This document shows, one piece after another, positions 8,851 through 17,765 of a stretch of 53,366 nt of DNA. The notes below the pieces were generated by a model. The model was not told the DNA's origin. It searched no databases and worked only from the letters and a program-made list of their open reading frames with translations. The DNA comes from Sebaldella sp. (GTDB lineage: Bacteria; Fusobacteriota; Fusobacteriia; Fusobacteriales; Leptotrichiaceae). The stretch lies in the NCBI GenBank assembly GCA_018058425.1, contig JAGOZX010000011.1:1-53366 (forward strand). Direction: 5' to 3'. How positions within the stretch are numbered: position 1 is the first letter of the stretch; the number at the start of each line of letters is the position of its first letter. A program made the position numbers and the translations under genes.

Positions 8851-8871
8851 TATCAGACATTTTTTTATAAG
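8844..8871 (+). promoter_or_regulatory. Promoter of the 30-residue peptide gene
   Basis: TTGTCA (8844-8849), 16-base spacer, TATAAG (8866-8871); each box is one base from consensus. Transcription would begin near 8878, just before the 10-base-arm hairpin at 8890-8911. Confidence 0.55.
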
Positions 8872-8889
8872 AAATAATATATAAAAATA

Positions 8890-8911
8890 CCTCAGTTATA
8901 AATAACTGAGG
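8890..8911. other. Hairpin at the 5' end of the small-peptide transcript
   Basis: CCTCAGTTAT and ATAACTGAGG are perfect 10-base arms with almost no loop. On plus the hairpin sits at the very 5' end of the predicted mRNA and is followed by TCCTCCT, complementary to the ribosome site AAAGGAG at 8930-8936. On minus the hairpin is followed by TATTTTTATATA, so it could end an antisense transcript. Confidence 0.6.
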
Positions 8912-8943
8912 TCCTCCTAAAGGGGTATTAAAGGAGATTTAAA

Positions 8944-9036
8944 ATGAAGAAAAATTTCTTATTTAAAAGACGATATCATTATATTCTTGTATTCTTTGAC
9001 ATAGCTTTTTTTAAACTTAGTTTAACGTTAGCGTAG
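8944..9036 (+). CDS. 30-residue basic/hydrophobic peptide, type I toxin-like or leader
   Basis: A frame too short for normal gene calling. ATG is preceded by AAAGGAGATTTAA, an ideal ribosome site. The peptide begins MKKNFLFKRRYHYI, with six basic residues in its first 12, and continues as a hydrophobic helix rich in Phe, Leu and Ile. Its own promoter lies at 8844-8871. CTCCT at 8914-8918 and ACTCCT at 9041-9046 can both pair with the ribosome site, one on each side. This arrangement of a short membrane-active peptide with a sequestered ribosome site resembles type I toxin mRNAs. A leader peptide for aqpZ is the alternative, though aqpZ has its own promoter downstream. Confidence 0.5.
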   Translation: MKKNFLFKRRYHYILVFFDIAFFKLSLTLA

Positions 9037-9099
9037 ATACTCCTACTGTATTTAAAATTGTCAGCATATTTTACTTATTTATAATATAAAATTTTATAG

Positions 9100-9128
9100 T
9101 TGACGTACACTTAAAATTATATTACAAT
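9100..9128 (+). promoter_or_regulatory. Promoter of aqpZ
   Basis: TTGACG (9100-9105), exactly 17 bases, TACAAT (9123-9128); both boxes differ from consensus at one base. It starts a leader of about 55 bases before the aqpZ ATG at 9191. Confidence 0.75.
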
Positions 9129-9190
9129 ATGTTAAGCAAGTACGTTTTTATATACAACAAAAATTTGAAATGAAAAGAGAGGATTTATTC

Positions 9191-9871
9191 ATGAAAAAAT
9201 ATCTTGCAGAATGTCTCGGGACATTCACATTAGTTTTATTTGGTTGTGGATCTGCTGTTTTCGCTAAAGAAAATGTTGGGCAACTTGGAATTGCATTTGC
9301 ATTCGGTCTAACAATCGTAGGTATGGCTTATGCCATTGGACCTGTATCAGGATGTCATATAAACCCAGCTGTAACTCTTGGAGCTTGGATCAGTAAAAGA
9401 ATTGGTACAAAAGATGTAGTTCCTTATATTATTTCACAAGTTATTGGAGCTATACTTGGAGCTGGTGTAATTTATCTAATAGCTATTGGCTCTCCACACT
9501 TTGATCTTGCAGTAAATGGTTTAGGTCAAAATGGATTTGGAGCTGGCTATGGTGGAGAATACAGTCTAATATCAGCTGCAATTTTTGAAATTGTTGCAAC
9601 ATTTATCTTTGTCTTTGTCATTCTTGGTTCTACGCACAAAGATGCTAACTCTAAATTTGCTGGATTAGCAATTGGTTTTACACTTGTATTAATACACATT
9701 GTAGGTATCCAAATAACAGGAGTATCTGTAAATCCTGCTCGTAGTATAGGCCCTGCATTATTTAGTGTAAAAGCATTATCACAATTATGGGTATTTATAG
9801 TATTTCCATTAATTGGTGGTGCCCTTGCTGGTCTTACTTACAAAGCACGTATGATTTATGAAAGTGAGTAA
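9191..9871 (+). CDS. aqpZ: Aquaporin Z, water channel
   Basis: A 226-residue, six-helix MIP-family channel with both NPA loops (CHINPAVT and SVNPARSIG). The residues that define a water filter in E. coli AqpZ are present: Phe in AFGLT, His in LIHIVG and Arg in NPAR. The fourth, Thr183, is Val here. A glycerol facilitator would have Trp and Gly instead of Phe and His. I use the ATG at 9191 because AGAGGA precedes it; an ATG 21 bases earlier lacks a ribosome site. Single-gene unit with its own promoter and terminator. Confidence 0.9.
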   Translation: MKKYLAECLGTFTLVLFGCGSAVFAKENVGQLGIAFAFGLTIVGMAYAIGPVSGCHINPAVTLGAWISKRIGTKDVVPYIISQVIGAILGAGVIYLIAIGSPHFDLAVNGLGQNGFGAGYGGEYSLISAAIFEIVATFIFVFVILGSTHKDANSKFAGLAIGFTLVLIHIVGIQITGVSVNPARSIGPALFSVKALSQLWVFIVFPLIGGALAGLTYKARMIYESE

Positions 9872-9885
9872 ACTCTTATAGAATA

Positions 9886-9935
9886 TTAAAAAAGCAATTT
9901 TCTGGTTTTATAACCATTAAAATTGCTTTTTTTGT
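9886..9935. terminator. Bidirectional terminator between aqpZ and nrdG
   Basis: AAAAAAGCAATTTT pairs with AAAATTGCTTTTTTT around a 15-base loop. It has U-runs in both directions and serves aqpZ (plus) and nrdDG (minus). Confidence 0.85.
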
Positions 9936-9937
9936 TA

Positions 9938-10420
9938 TTATTTTTTTTTATCTATAAAATCTTTTACATATATTATTCTTTGATTAGTACTCCCTCTAAA
10001 ATCTAAGTCCGCTAAATATAAGTCCTTTATAAATTTACCATCTACTAATGTATCTATATAATTCAAACATTCTTTCATTATACTATTTTCTGAAATCTGC
10101 TCTATTGTAAATCCTGTATAACACCAAATATTTATATCTCCTACTTCTTTTCTCAATTTAATTAAGAAATCTAATAATTCTTTCGAATTATAGAAGGGAT
10201 CTCCTCCACTTAGTGTAATACCACTTAGCATTTTATTTCCTTTTATTTCTCCTACTATCTTGTTAAAGTACTCGTCGTCTAAAATTTCTCCATTATCAGG
10301 ATTCCATGAATCTGGATTATGACACCCTTCACATCCATGAGAACAACCAGAAAAATAAATTGAATATCTAAATCCCGGCCCATCTGAAATTGTTTCTTTA
10401 AAGACTTTTAGTATTCTCAT
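9938..10420 (-). CDS. nrdG: Anaerobic ribonucleotide reductase activating protein
   Basis: A 160-residue radical-SAM enzyme. Cys26-x3-Cys30-x2-Cys33 in SGCSHGCEGCHNPDSW binds the 4Fe-4S cluster, and LSGGDPFY is the SAM-binding GGE-like motif. It generates the glycyl radical on NrdD under anaerobic conditions. Its start codon overlaps the nrdD stop by 4 bases (ATGA), so the two are translationally coupled. Length is normal for NrdG. Confidence 0.96.
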   Translation of the reverse strand: MRILKVFKETISDGPGFRYSIYFSGCSHGCEGCHNPDSWNPDNGEILDDEYFNKIVGEIKGNKMLSGITLSGGDPFYNSKELLDFLIKLRKEVGDINIWCYTGFTIEQISENSIMKECLNYIDTLVDGKFIKDLYLADLDFRGSTNQRIIYVKDFIDKKK

Positions 10421-12579
10421 TTAGAAACTCCATGTTTTACTCTATCTTTTTCTTCTGACTTTTTAAATGAATTCCAGCTGTCTAAATCCCCTGTTAAATA
10501 TCCTGTGATTCTTCTCGTTCTTGATATTTCTTCACTTCCACATATTGGACACTCTATCTCTATCAAGCTTTCAAATCCACACTCTTTACATCTGTCTATA
10601 GGATGATTTATCGACCCATAACCCACATTATTTTCTTTCATTGTTTTTATTATTTGTAATATAACAACTGTATTTTTCTTAGCTTCCCCATCTAGTTCTA
10701 CATAAGTTATATGTCCACCCTTAGTTAATTCATGAAATCTTCCTTCTTTTTCTATTTTTTCAATAGCAGAAATATCCGATTTCACATCTATATGAAATGA
10801 ATTTACATAATAATCTCTATCATTCACTTCTTTTATTTCTCCGAATTTCTTTTTGTCTAATTTAGTAAATCTTCCTGATAAACTTTCAGCTGGTGTAGCT
10901 AAAACTGAATAATTTAGTTTATAATCCTCTTTATATTTATCCACTACTTCATTCATAGCTTCTAAGGCTTTTACTAAAATATCGTACGCTCTTTGACTTT
11001 CTCCATGTCCACTTCCTATTAAAGCTTTCATAGCATTATGCCCACCTATAAATCCAATTCCAAGAGTTCCTGAATTTATAACATCTGAAATTTCATCATT
11101 TGCTTGTAGCGTGTTTCCACCTTTCCATAAATCATTTCTCATCATAAATGGAAATTGCTTTGCTAATGCAGTTCTTTGAAATTCATATCTAACTTTCAGC
11201 TGTTCTGCTACAAATCCTGTAAAATATCTTATTTTTTCATAAAATCTTTCTATAGCTTTTTCCTCTAGAGCTTTTGCATCTATTGGAGTATTTTCAGCTA
11301 AAATTTCATTTTTAGATTCAATAGCCAATCTTGGGAAGTTAATTGTTGTAAATGATAAGTTTCCTCTTCCAATAGAAGTTTTCTCTCCATTTACATTTTC
11401 AAAGACCCTTGTTCGACATCCCATAGTGGCTACTTCATGTTTATATCTTTCAGGATCATTCATATCCCATAAATCATGTTTATTATATGTCGTATCTAAA
11501 AATACAAAATTTGGAAATAATCTTTTAGCAGTAGTTAAACTCGTTTTTATTAGTAAATCAAAATTAGGCGTTTTATACTCTAACTCTCCTTTTACTGCCT
11601 TATCCCAATTTTTAACAGCCAGCTCATAGTCTTCTTCTGAATAATTCAAGCCTTCTTTTACTTTAAAAATTTGGATAGGGAAAATAGGTGTTTCTCCGTC
11701 ACCTAAACCAGCTATTGTGGCATTTAACAATTCATTTATAAGCATTCTTCCCTCTGGAGATGTATCAGTTCCATAATTTATAGAGGAAAATACAACTTGA
11801 TTGCCTCCACGTGAATGCATAGTGTTTAAATTATGAATAAACCCTTCCATTGCCTGATTTGTTTCATATTTAGTATCGTAGTAAGCTACATTTGCAGCTT
11901 TTTCTATTTCTTTTATTGTTAAATTTAGTGTTGATGATAAAATAGTTTTTTTATCATCACTTACTTCTATAGAAGTAATAATATCTGTTAACAAATCTTT
12001 TAATTCTTGGTTTTTCTCCTCTACATAATCAACTTCTAAATATGCTAAAAGTCTATATTTCAAATGTCTTCTAAAAGACTTTAAAACTCCTTTAGCCATA
12101 TAAAAATCAAAAGCTGGAATTGACTGTCCACCATGTTGTTCATTTTGATTAGTTTGAAATATTATTGTAGCTAATGTTGCATAAGTTGTTATGCTTTTTG
12201 GTGGTCTTATAAAACCATGTTTTGATCTAAATCCATTTTCAAAAAGATCATCCAAGTCATATTGTAGACAAGTTGTTGTTTTTGTTGGATAATAATCTAA
12301 ATCGTGAATATGTATATATCCTTCTTTATGAGCATCTGCATATTTTGTATCGACTAAGTATTTTATTGCGTAATCTTTTGAAGTTTCAGAAGCAAATTTC
12401 ATCATTTGTCCTGCTGGTGTGTCAGATGCCATATTGGCATTTTCATTATTTGTATCATTTTTTTCTACGTTTATGATTCCGTCAAACACTTCTTTAAAAT
12501 TATTTTTTACCGCTAGAGACCCGTCGTATTCTTTTACGTTTTCATCTTCATTTTTACTTATATATATTCTACTGTTCAT
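10417..12579 (-). CDS. nrdD: Anaerobic ribonucleoside-triphosphate reductase
   Basis: A 720-residue class III reductase that makes deoxynucleotides in the absence of oxygen. The C-terminus has the zinc-binding CKECG...CPICG set (Cys664, 667, 677, 680) and the glycyl-radical loop TGYLTGD (Gly693). Candidate catalytic cysteines are in KTTTCLQYD and TMGCRTRV. I see no N-terminal ATP-cone domain, so dATP control at that site seems absent. I chose ATG at 12579, which has GAGGTGAG 4 bases upstream, over a GTG 9 bases earlier. Two NrdR boxes cover the promoter. Confidence 0.95.
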   Translation of the reverse strand: MNSRIYISKNEDENVKEYDGSLAVKNNFKEVFDGIINVEKNDTNNENANMASDTPAGQMMKFASETSKDYAIKYLVDTKYADAHKEGYIHIHDLDYYPTKTTTCLQYDLDDLFENGFRSKHGFIRPPKSITTYATLATIIFQTNQNEQHGGQSIPAFDFYMAKGVLKSFRRHLKYRLLAYLEVDYVEEKNQELKDLLTDIITSIEVSDDKKTILSSTLNLTIKEIEKAANVAYYDTKYETNQAMEGFIHNLNTMHSRGGNQVVFSSINYGTDTSPEGRMLINELLNATIAGLGDGETPIFPIQIFKVKEGLNYSEEDYELAVKNWDKAVKGELEYKTPNFDLLIKTSLTTAKRLFPNFVFLDTTYNKHDLWDMNDPERYKHEVATMGCRTRVFENVNGEKTSIGRGNLSFTTINFPRLAIESKNEILAENTPIDAKALEEKAIERFYEKIRYFTGFVAEQLKVRYEFQRTALAKQFPFMMRNDLWKGGNTLQANDEISDVINSGTLGIGFIGGHNAMKALIGSGHGESQRAYDILVKALEAMNEVVDKYKEDYKLNYSVLATPAESLSGRFTKLDKKKFGEIKEVNDRDYYVNSFHIDVKSDISAIEKIEKEGRFHELTKGGHITYVELDGEAKKNTVVILQIIKTMKENNVGYGSINHPIDRCKECGFESLIEIECPICGSEEISRTRRITGYLTGDLDSWNSFKKSEEKDRVKHGVSK

Positions 12580-12589
12580 CTGTCTCACC

Positions 12590-12637
12590 TCACTATATAT
12601 TGTTACTCTTCCATTATAATAACACTATATCTTGTGT
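12590..12637. promoter_or_regulatory. Tandem NrdR boxes
   Basis: ACACTATATCTTGTGT (12622-12637) and TCACTATATATTGTTA (12590-12605), separated by 16 bases. The first fits the NrdR-box consensus closely and the second at about 13 of 16 positions. A pair of boxes with a 15-16 base linker is the usual NrdR arrangement. The upstream box fills the -35/-10 spacer and the downstream box overlaps the leader next to the ribosome site. Repression of nrdDG when deoxynucleotides are plentiful is inferred from this. Confidence 0.8.
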
Positions 12638-12644
12638 TTTGCAA
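12616..12644 (-). promoter_or_regulatory. Promoter of nrdDG
   Basis: Minus strand TTGCAA (12644-12639), 17-base spacer, TATTAT (12621-12616). The spacer is almost entirely the first NrdR box. Confidence 0.65.
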
Positions 12645-12862
12645 GTGGATATAAAATCATTTTTTTTGCTACATTTCAAGTTATTATTTGATTAAAAATA
12701 TAAAACTTTTGCAAATAAGGGCTTCCAAATAAAAAAAATATTATTTATTACAATTATTTTAACTAAATTAAAAAAATATTTCATCATTTTTTATTCAAAA
12801 GAACATAAATGATAAAATATTTAATTTCAAAACTTAAACTTTATTTTATAAATTTACCCTAA

Positions 12863-15490
12863 TTATTTTACTAAATTAAATCCTATTGTTTTTACTTCAC
12901 ATGATTTAAATATCTTCTCATTTTCATTGATATTCAAAAGCTTCTCTTCATTTAAATTAGTTTCAAATAGACCAGAATTATTCAATTCAATATCTATTTT
13001 ATCACTTATTTCTTTATCAATATTTGGATTATATAGTCTCACTAAAATAGAAATATCCTTCTCAGATTTTTTAACTGTACTAAGAACACTACCTGTAATA
13101 TCTTTTTTAAATAATGAGTAAACTACTGGTGTAGTAAAATCTGCTGAATTCATTCTCATAGCATTATATGGTATTTTATTATATACATAAATTGGAGTGA
13201 TGTATTCTTTAGCAACTTGTGGTACTAAACCATGAATTTCATCATTTTCATGAGTAAAAATTGAAAAATCAAATTCCCATTCTCCTATCATTTGTGAATC
13301 TGGAGTAGGTATTTTTATTCCTGATGGTCTTCCTGGTCTATAGTACATCTCTTCTTTTCCTAATAATCCTATTGATCTAAAAAGAGTTAAAGCAATGCTA
13401 TCATAATTTTCTCCAACTATTTCATACTCTCTAAGCCCGTTTGTTAACACTGAAAAACCAGATTTTTTATCATTTAAATCCACAAATGACATCATTTGAT
13501 AAACTGGAATTGGTTTTTCTTTCCATTTTTCTTTTTCCCAGACTTCATTTGCTGTATCTATAACTGGTCTTTTTATTGTTCCAAATTGATTGTCTGATAC
13601 TGATTCTATACTCTCGTATCCAGAAGGCATTATAAATCTTACTCTATGATCTCTAGTCTGATTATTAATTTTAGCCTGTATTTCTACTTTATTAGAGTCT
13701 TTTTTTAGCTTCACAGTTACTACTATATTCATCTTGGAATCTTTTATTTTTTTCTTTCTACTGTCTAAATCTTTTGGTACATCTAAATCATAGCTTATAG
13801 TTACAGTTTCTACATAAGGTGTAAAATCGTATTTAATATCTGCTTTTGCATTTTCATTTGTTATTATAAAGTCATTTTCTAGAGGTGAGTAATCATACTC
13901 GTCTCCATCATCTGACCCCTCTTCTAATAATAATAAATTTTTATATTCTTTATTTAATTTTTTATCTAATACATTAATAGTTCCATTTTCATTTGCATAT
14001 ATTTTATAATATTTATTTTCAATAATTTTTTTGTCCTCTTTTTTATCCTGTATTCCATATTCTTTGGTATTATATTTTATGAAGTACGTATCATAACCCA
14101 TAGCCGGTATATTTTCAGCTGTAAATTCTATTGTATATTCATAAAAAGGATCATAATTTCCATAATGTACTATTTGTCTATCTATCAATCCTGGATCTAA
14201 CTCTTCTTTATTAACTATATAATAATCCACTGTCTTTCCTAGCTTATCATATAATGTGAAGCTTCCACCACGTAATCTAATCTTTGTTTCTATTACCTCT
14301 GTTCTTTCATATGGAAGTAAATTAAATACTCCTAACTTATCCATTCCTTCTTTATCTTCCATAGCATCAACAATTTTTCTCATATAAAAATCAATTAGCT
14401 TATCAGCTTTATCATGAGCTAATTCAAATCTAGACATAATTTCTTTATGAACTTGATCTGTACAGCAGCAGCTAATGCTATCATGTGCATGATTTTTCAT
14501 TATCTCTTTCCACATATGCTCTATTAAACCATGGTGATATTCAAATCCCAAAGAATAAGCTATCGAGGCCAATGGTTCTAAAATATTTGTTATTTTATTT
14601 TCTATAGTTACATTTGCTATTTTTATATCCATTCTAGTAGAAGATATAGTTCTGTGTACTCTCATATACTTAGGATCATTAAACTCACCTTTTATTACAT
14701 CTAATTTATCTCTGTTCTTTTCTAATTCTAAAAATATGTCTTCGTATCTACTCATAAAGAAATCTTTGTCTGGATATATTTTTTTCAACATATCCATTAT
14801 TTCAAAAATATTTTCTTGTATTGGCATTTGATCATGACCATTTGGAAGAATTAAGTTATTAGTTGCTGCTCCTCTTTCTAGTACTGGAAAATATTTATCC
14901 AATCTATCCTTTAGTTTTTCTTCGTCTAATGGAAGATACTTACCAATAGCATATCCTAATGGTAATATTTGCGCTATAACTTCGCTTCCATTATTTGACT
15001 TCCAAATAAATTCTGTCTTATTAGTACCGTGTCTTTCAGAACAACCTCTCCAAAAGACTGTATCTTTTATTCCAAATCCATTTAAAATTTGTGGTAACTG
15101 TGCTGTTTGACCAAATGAATCTGGAAGGTACCCTATCTTCATCCAGTCTCCAAATTCTTCTGAGTCTTTTATCCCATATAGTAAGTTTCTAACTATTGAC
15201 TCTCCGCCTACCATCATTTCATCAGTTTGTGTATACCATGGTCCTACTATTAATTTTCCTTTTTTAACTAAGTTTTTTACTCTTTCTTTATTTTCTGGCT
15301 TTACTGCAAAATAATCTTCTAAAATTGCTGTTTGACCATCTAAAATATAATATTTATAGTCCTCATCATTTTCTAGTCTTTCTAAGATTTCTTCCATATT
15401 ATTTACTAAAAGAATCCTTGATTCTTCTGTAGTAAAATACCATTCCCTATCCCAATGCATATGGGGTATTACATGTACTTTCCAGCTCAT
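12863..15490 (-). CDS. mngB: Mannosylglycerate hydrolase (GH38 alpha-mannosidase)
   Basis: An 875-residue GH38 enzyme, the same length as E. coli MngB (877). It matches that enzyme closely from the start: HMHWDREWYFTTEESRILL (zinc His and Asp), IGYLPDSFGQ (nucleophile Asp), FWRGCSERHGT and NHAHDSISCCC. It would hydrolyse 2-O-(6-phospho-alpha-mannosyl)-D-glycerate to mannose 6-phosphate and glycerate in the cytoplasm. It follows the matching PTS permease gene mngA by 33 bases, with AGGAGG before ATG, so the two form an operon. An unspecific alpha-mannosidase is less likely given this partner. Confidence 0.93.
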   Translation of the reverse strand: MSWKVHVIPHMHWDREWYFTTEESRILLVNNMEEILERLENDEDYKYYILDGQTAILEDYFAVKPENKERVKNLVKKGKLIVGPWYTQTDEMMVGGESIVRNLLYGIKDSEEFGDWMKIGYLPDSFGQTAQLPQILNGFGIKDTVFWRGCSERHGTNKTEFIWKSNNGSEVIAQILPLGYAIGKYLPLDEEKLKDRLDKYFPVLERGAATNNLILPNGHDQMPIQENIFEIMDMLKKIYPDKDFFMSRYEDIFLELEKNRDKLDVIKGEFNDPKYMRVHRTISSTRMDIKIANVTIENKITNILEPLASIAYSLGFEYHHGLIEHMWKEIMKNHAHDSISCCCTDQVHKEIMSRFELAHDKADKLIDFYMRKIVDAMEDKEGMDKLGVFNLLPYERTEVIETKIRLRGGSFTLYDKLGKTVDYYIVNKEELDPGLIDRQIVHYGNYDPFYEYTIEFTAENIPAMGYDTYFIKYNTKEYGIQDKKEDKKIIENKYYKIYANENGTINVLDKKLNKEYKNLLLLEEGSDDGDEYDYSPLENDFIITNENAKADIKYDFTPYVETVTISYDLDVPKDLDSRKKKIKDSKMNIVVTVKLKKDSNKVEIQAKINNQTRDHRVRFIMPSGYESIESVSDNQFGTIKRPVIDTANEVWEKEKWKEKPIPVYQMMSFVDLNDKKSGFSVLTNGLREYEIVGENYDSIALTLFRSIGLLGKEEMYYRPGRPSGIKIPTPDSQMIGEWEFDFSIFTHENDEIHGLVPQVAKEYITPIYVYNKIPYNAMRMNSADFTTPVVYSLFKKDITGSVLSTVKKSEKDISILVRLYNPNIDKEISDKIDIELNNSGLFETNLNEEKLLNINENEKIFKSCEVKTIGFNLVK

Positions 15491-15523
15491 ATTTATGCCT
15501 CCTGTTTTATTAAAAGTTTATTT

Positions 15524-17437
15524 TTACTGTCCTAAACTTTTTTTATACTTATGTCCTTTTAATATTAATAGTAAAATAGTTGATATAACAGTTCCTACTA
15601 GGGCAGCGGCGAACCAAACTATTCCTCCCATTAATGAACTTTCTGCCCCATTCCAATTCATAAAAAGCATAGAAAGGATTCCTGCTCCTGGGACTCCTAA
15701 ACCTAATTTAAAGTAAGCTACTATTGCTCCTGTTACCATTGAACCTGCTACAAATGATCCAAGTACTCTAAATGGATCATTTAGCGCTACCGGAATAGCT
15801 CCCTCTGTTATTCCTGCCAATCCTAATATCCAAGTAGAATTCCCTAATTCTCTTTCTTCTTCTAGAAAATATTTTGGTTTTAATTTTGTTACTAAAGTAG
15901 TTGTAAATGCTGAAACCATTTTTACTGAAGCGAATGTAGCATAAGGAATCAAATTCCCATTTCCCATTGCTCCTAAACAAAATGCATAAGCAGCTTTATT
16001 TACAGGTCCTCCTAAATCAAATGAGACCATTGCTCCTATTAATGCTCCCAGTAAAATAGCATTTGTTCCCTGCATTGCATTAAGCCAATTTGTTAGTCCT
16101 GTATTTAAAAGCGCAACAGGCTTCCCCACCACAAATAGCATTAGTGTTCCAACTACAAATGTCCCTATTACAGGATATAAGAAAAAATTAAAAAATCCTG
16201 CTAATGTTTTTCCACCTTTAATATTAGCTTTTATCCATTTCATTATATAACCTGCTAAAAATCCACCAACAAGTCCTCCTAAAAACCCTGAACCTATTAA
16301 ATTTGCGGCAAATCCAGCAGCAAACCCTGGTGCTAAACCTGGCTTATCTGATATAGAAAATGAAATATAAGCTGAAAGTACAGGAACCATAAGTGTTCCT
16401 AATAAACCTCCACTAAGTTTTCTATACATCCATAACCATGAATTTTCTTGATCCCATAATGCCTCTAAATGAAAAGCTTGTTTCATAAGTGTTGCTATAG
16501 CAAGAAGCATTCCTCCTGCAACTATTAATGGTACTATATATGATATTCCTGTTAATATTGCTCTTTTTGCTTCTTCTTTAAAAGAAATTTTTCTCTCCCC
16601 AGTATCCTCTAAGCTTTCATGTGTATTTGATCTTGTTTCTGATAACTGAATTGCCTTTTTTATCAAACCTTCTCCATTTTTTATAGGCTCTGCTACTGGT
16701 ACTTCCATACTTGGAATTCCTAAAAATCTCTCCTTATTTTTTACAGCTATTTCAGCTGCATAAATTACAGCACTAGCTCTATTTAATTCATCATTAGTAA
16801 AAGCATCCTCTATTCCATTTGCACCTTGTTTTTCTGTTCTAACTCTTATTCCTAGCTTTCTTCCTGCTTTTTCTAATGCTTCAGCAGCCATATAAGTATG
16901 TGCAATTCCAGCTGGACATGCTGTTATCCCTAATATTAATTTATCTGAAATAAAATCTGTAGTCTCTACTTTCTTATTCTCTTCTGAAAGTAAACTCAAA
17001 AATTCTGACTCTGATTTTACTTTAAGTAGCTTATCCACTAATTCTTCATCTGATAACTTTGTAGTTAATTTTGTAAGTATATCTATATGTGTAGTATTAG
17101 CCTCTCCTTTTGGTATGGCTATTAAAAATATCAGCTGTGCATCTTCTGCATCTTCTTCTATTTTTTCCCAATTTTTTATTGGAGTTGCTACTGTAGCTGC
17201 TGCAAAACATGCAGACTTAACAAAGTCAGATTTTCCATGTGGGATCGCTAACCTCATCCCTACATTTGTAGCTCCTATTTTTTCTCTTTCAAGAACATCA
17301 TTTAAGAAACCCTGCTCATCTGTTATTTTCCCAGCTTCATGTAATTTCTTAATTAGGCCTTTTAATGCCTCCTCTTTTGTTTTATAGCCAGCATTTAGAA
17401 CTATAAGTTTTTTTTCTGTTAAATTTTCTAAATTCAT
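15524..17437 (-). CDS. mngA: PTS EIIABC component for 2-O-mannosyl-D-glycerate
   Basis: A 637-residue fructose-family PTS permease, IIA-IIB-IIC in that order. IIA (about 1-150) has phospho-His67 in AIPHGKSD. IIB (about 165-265) has phospho-Cys174 in GITACPAGIAHTYMAAEA. IIC (about 290-637) has nine or so membrane helices. E. coli MngA has the same order and similar length (658). Substrate is assigned from the adjacent mngB and the upstream mngR. AGGAGG precedes the ATG directly, and the MngR-type operator copy at 17449-17460 abuts it. Confidence 0.9.
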   Translation of the reverse strand: MNLENLTEKKLIVLNAGYKTKEEALKGLIKKLHEAGKITDEQGFLNDVLEREKIGATNVGMRLAIPHGKSDFVKSACFAAATVATPIKNWEKIEEDAEDAQLIFLIAIPKGEANTTHIDILTKLTTKLSDEELVDKLLKVKSESEFLSLLSEENKKVETTDFISDKLILGITACPAGIAHTYMAAEALEKAGRKLGIRVRTEKQGANGIEDAFTNDELNRASAVIYAAEIAVKNKERFLGIPSMEVPVAEPIKNGEGLIKKAIQLSETRSNTHESLEDTGERKISFKEEAKRAILTGISYIVPLIVAGGMLLAIATLMKQAFHLEALWDQENSWLWMYRKLSGGLLGTLMVPVLSAYISFSISDKPGLAPGFAAGFAANLIGSGFLGGLVGGFLAGYIMKWIKANIKGGKTLAGFFNFFLYPVIGTFVVGTLMLFVVGKPVALLNTGLTNWLNAMQGTNAILLGALIGAMVSFDLGGPVNKAAYAFCLGAMGNGNLIPYATFASVKMVSAFTTTLVTKLKPKYFLEEERELGNSTWILGLAGITEGAIPVALNDPFRVLGSFVAGSMVTGAIVAYFKLGLGVPGAGILSMLFMNWNGAESSLMGGIVWFAAALVGTVISTILLLILKGHKYKKSLGQ

Positions 17438-17448
17438 AAATTCCTCCT

Positions 17449-17460
17449 TGTATAGACATG
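17449..17460. promoter_or_regulatory. MngR operator candidate, proximal
   Basis: TGTATAGACATG, containing the GTnTAnAC core of HutC-type GntR operators, lies directly upstream of the mngA ribosome site. An identical 12-mer occurs at 17699-17710. A repressor bound here could block early elongation, and the RNA version would sit beside the ribosome site. Confidence 0.5.
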
Positions 17461-17698
17461 TTATATTTCTAAAAAAAATTGACTTTAAAAAAAGTCTTTT
17501 AATTTTTTTCTCAGTTAAGTCTTATTTTATAAATACCACTTATCTGTAATTCTTAATCTCTTCAAATTTTTTATTAGTTTAAATTATCAATATAATTCAA
17601 AGTCTCATTTATTACAATATTTCAGACAAATAAATTAACTAAATAATTTTAACTAAAAGAATTTCTTGTCTCTGTCCTTTATTTACACTACTCCAACA

Positions 17699-17710
17699 TG
17701 TATAGACATG
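17699..17710. promoter_or_regulatory. MngR operator candidate, distal
   Basis: The second copy of TGTATAGACATG, here extended to CATGTATAGACATG with inverted CATGT/ACATG arms. It lies 55 bases beyond the mngR stop, where a promoter for mngAB would be expected; I could not fix clear -35/-10 boxes. The rest of 17461-17765 is AT-rich with no other feature. Confidence 0.5.
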
Positions 17711-17765
17711 ATGAAATTTGAAAAAATAAAGAAAAAAATCTTCTCTACTAATATATACCACATTT

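Noticed and set aside
9191..9871. Glycerol facilitator (GlpF) for the aquaporin gene
   Set aside because: The filter residues are Phe, His and Arg, as in AqpZ; GlpF has Trp and Gly at the first two.
15777..15980. Separate small gene inside mngA
   Set aside because: Same-strand out-of-frame frame within the conserved IIC domain, without a ribosome site.
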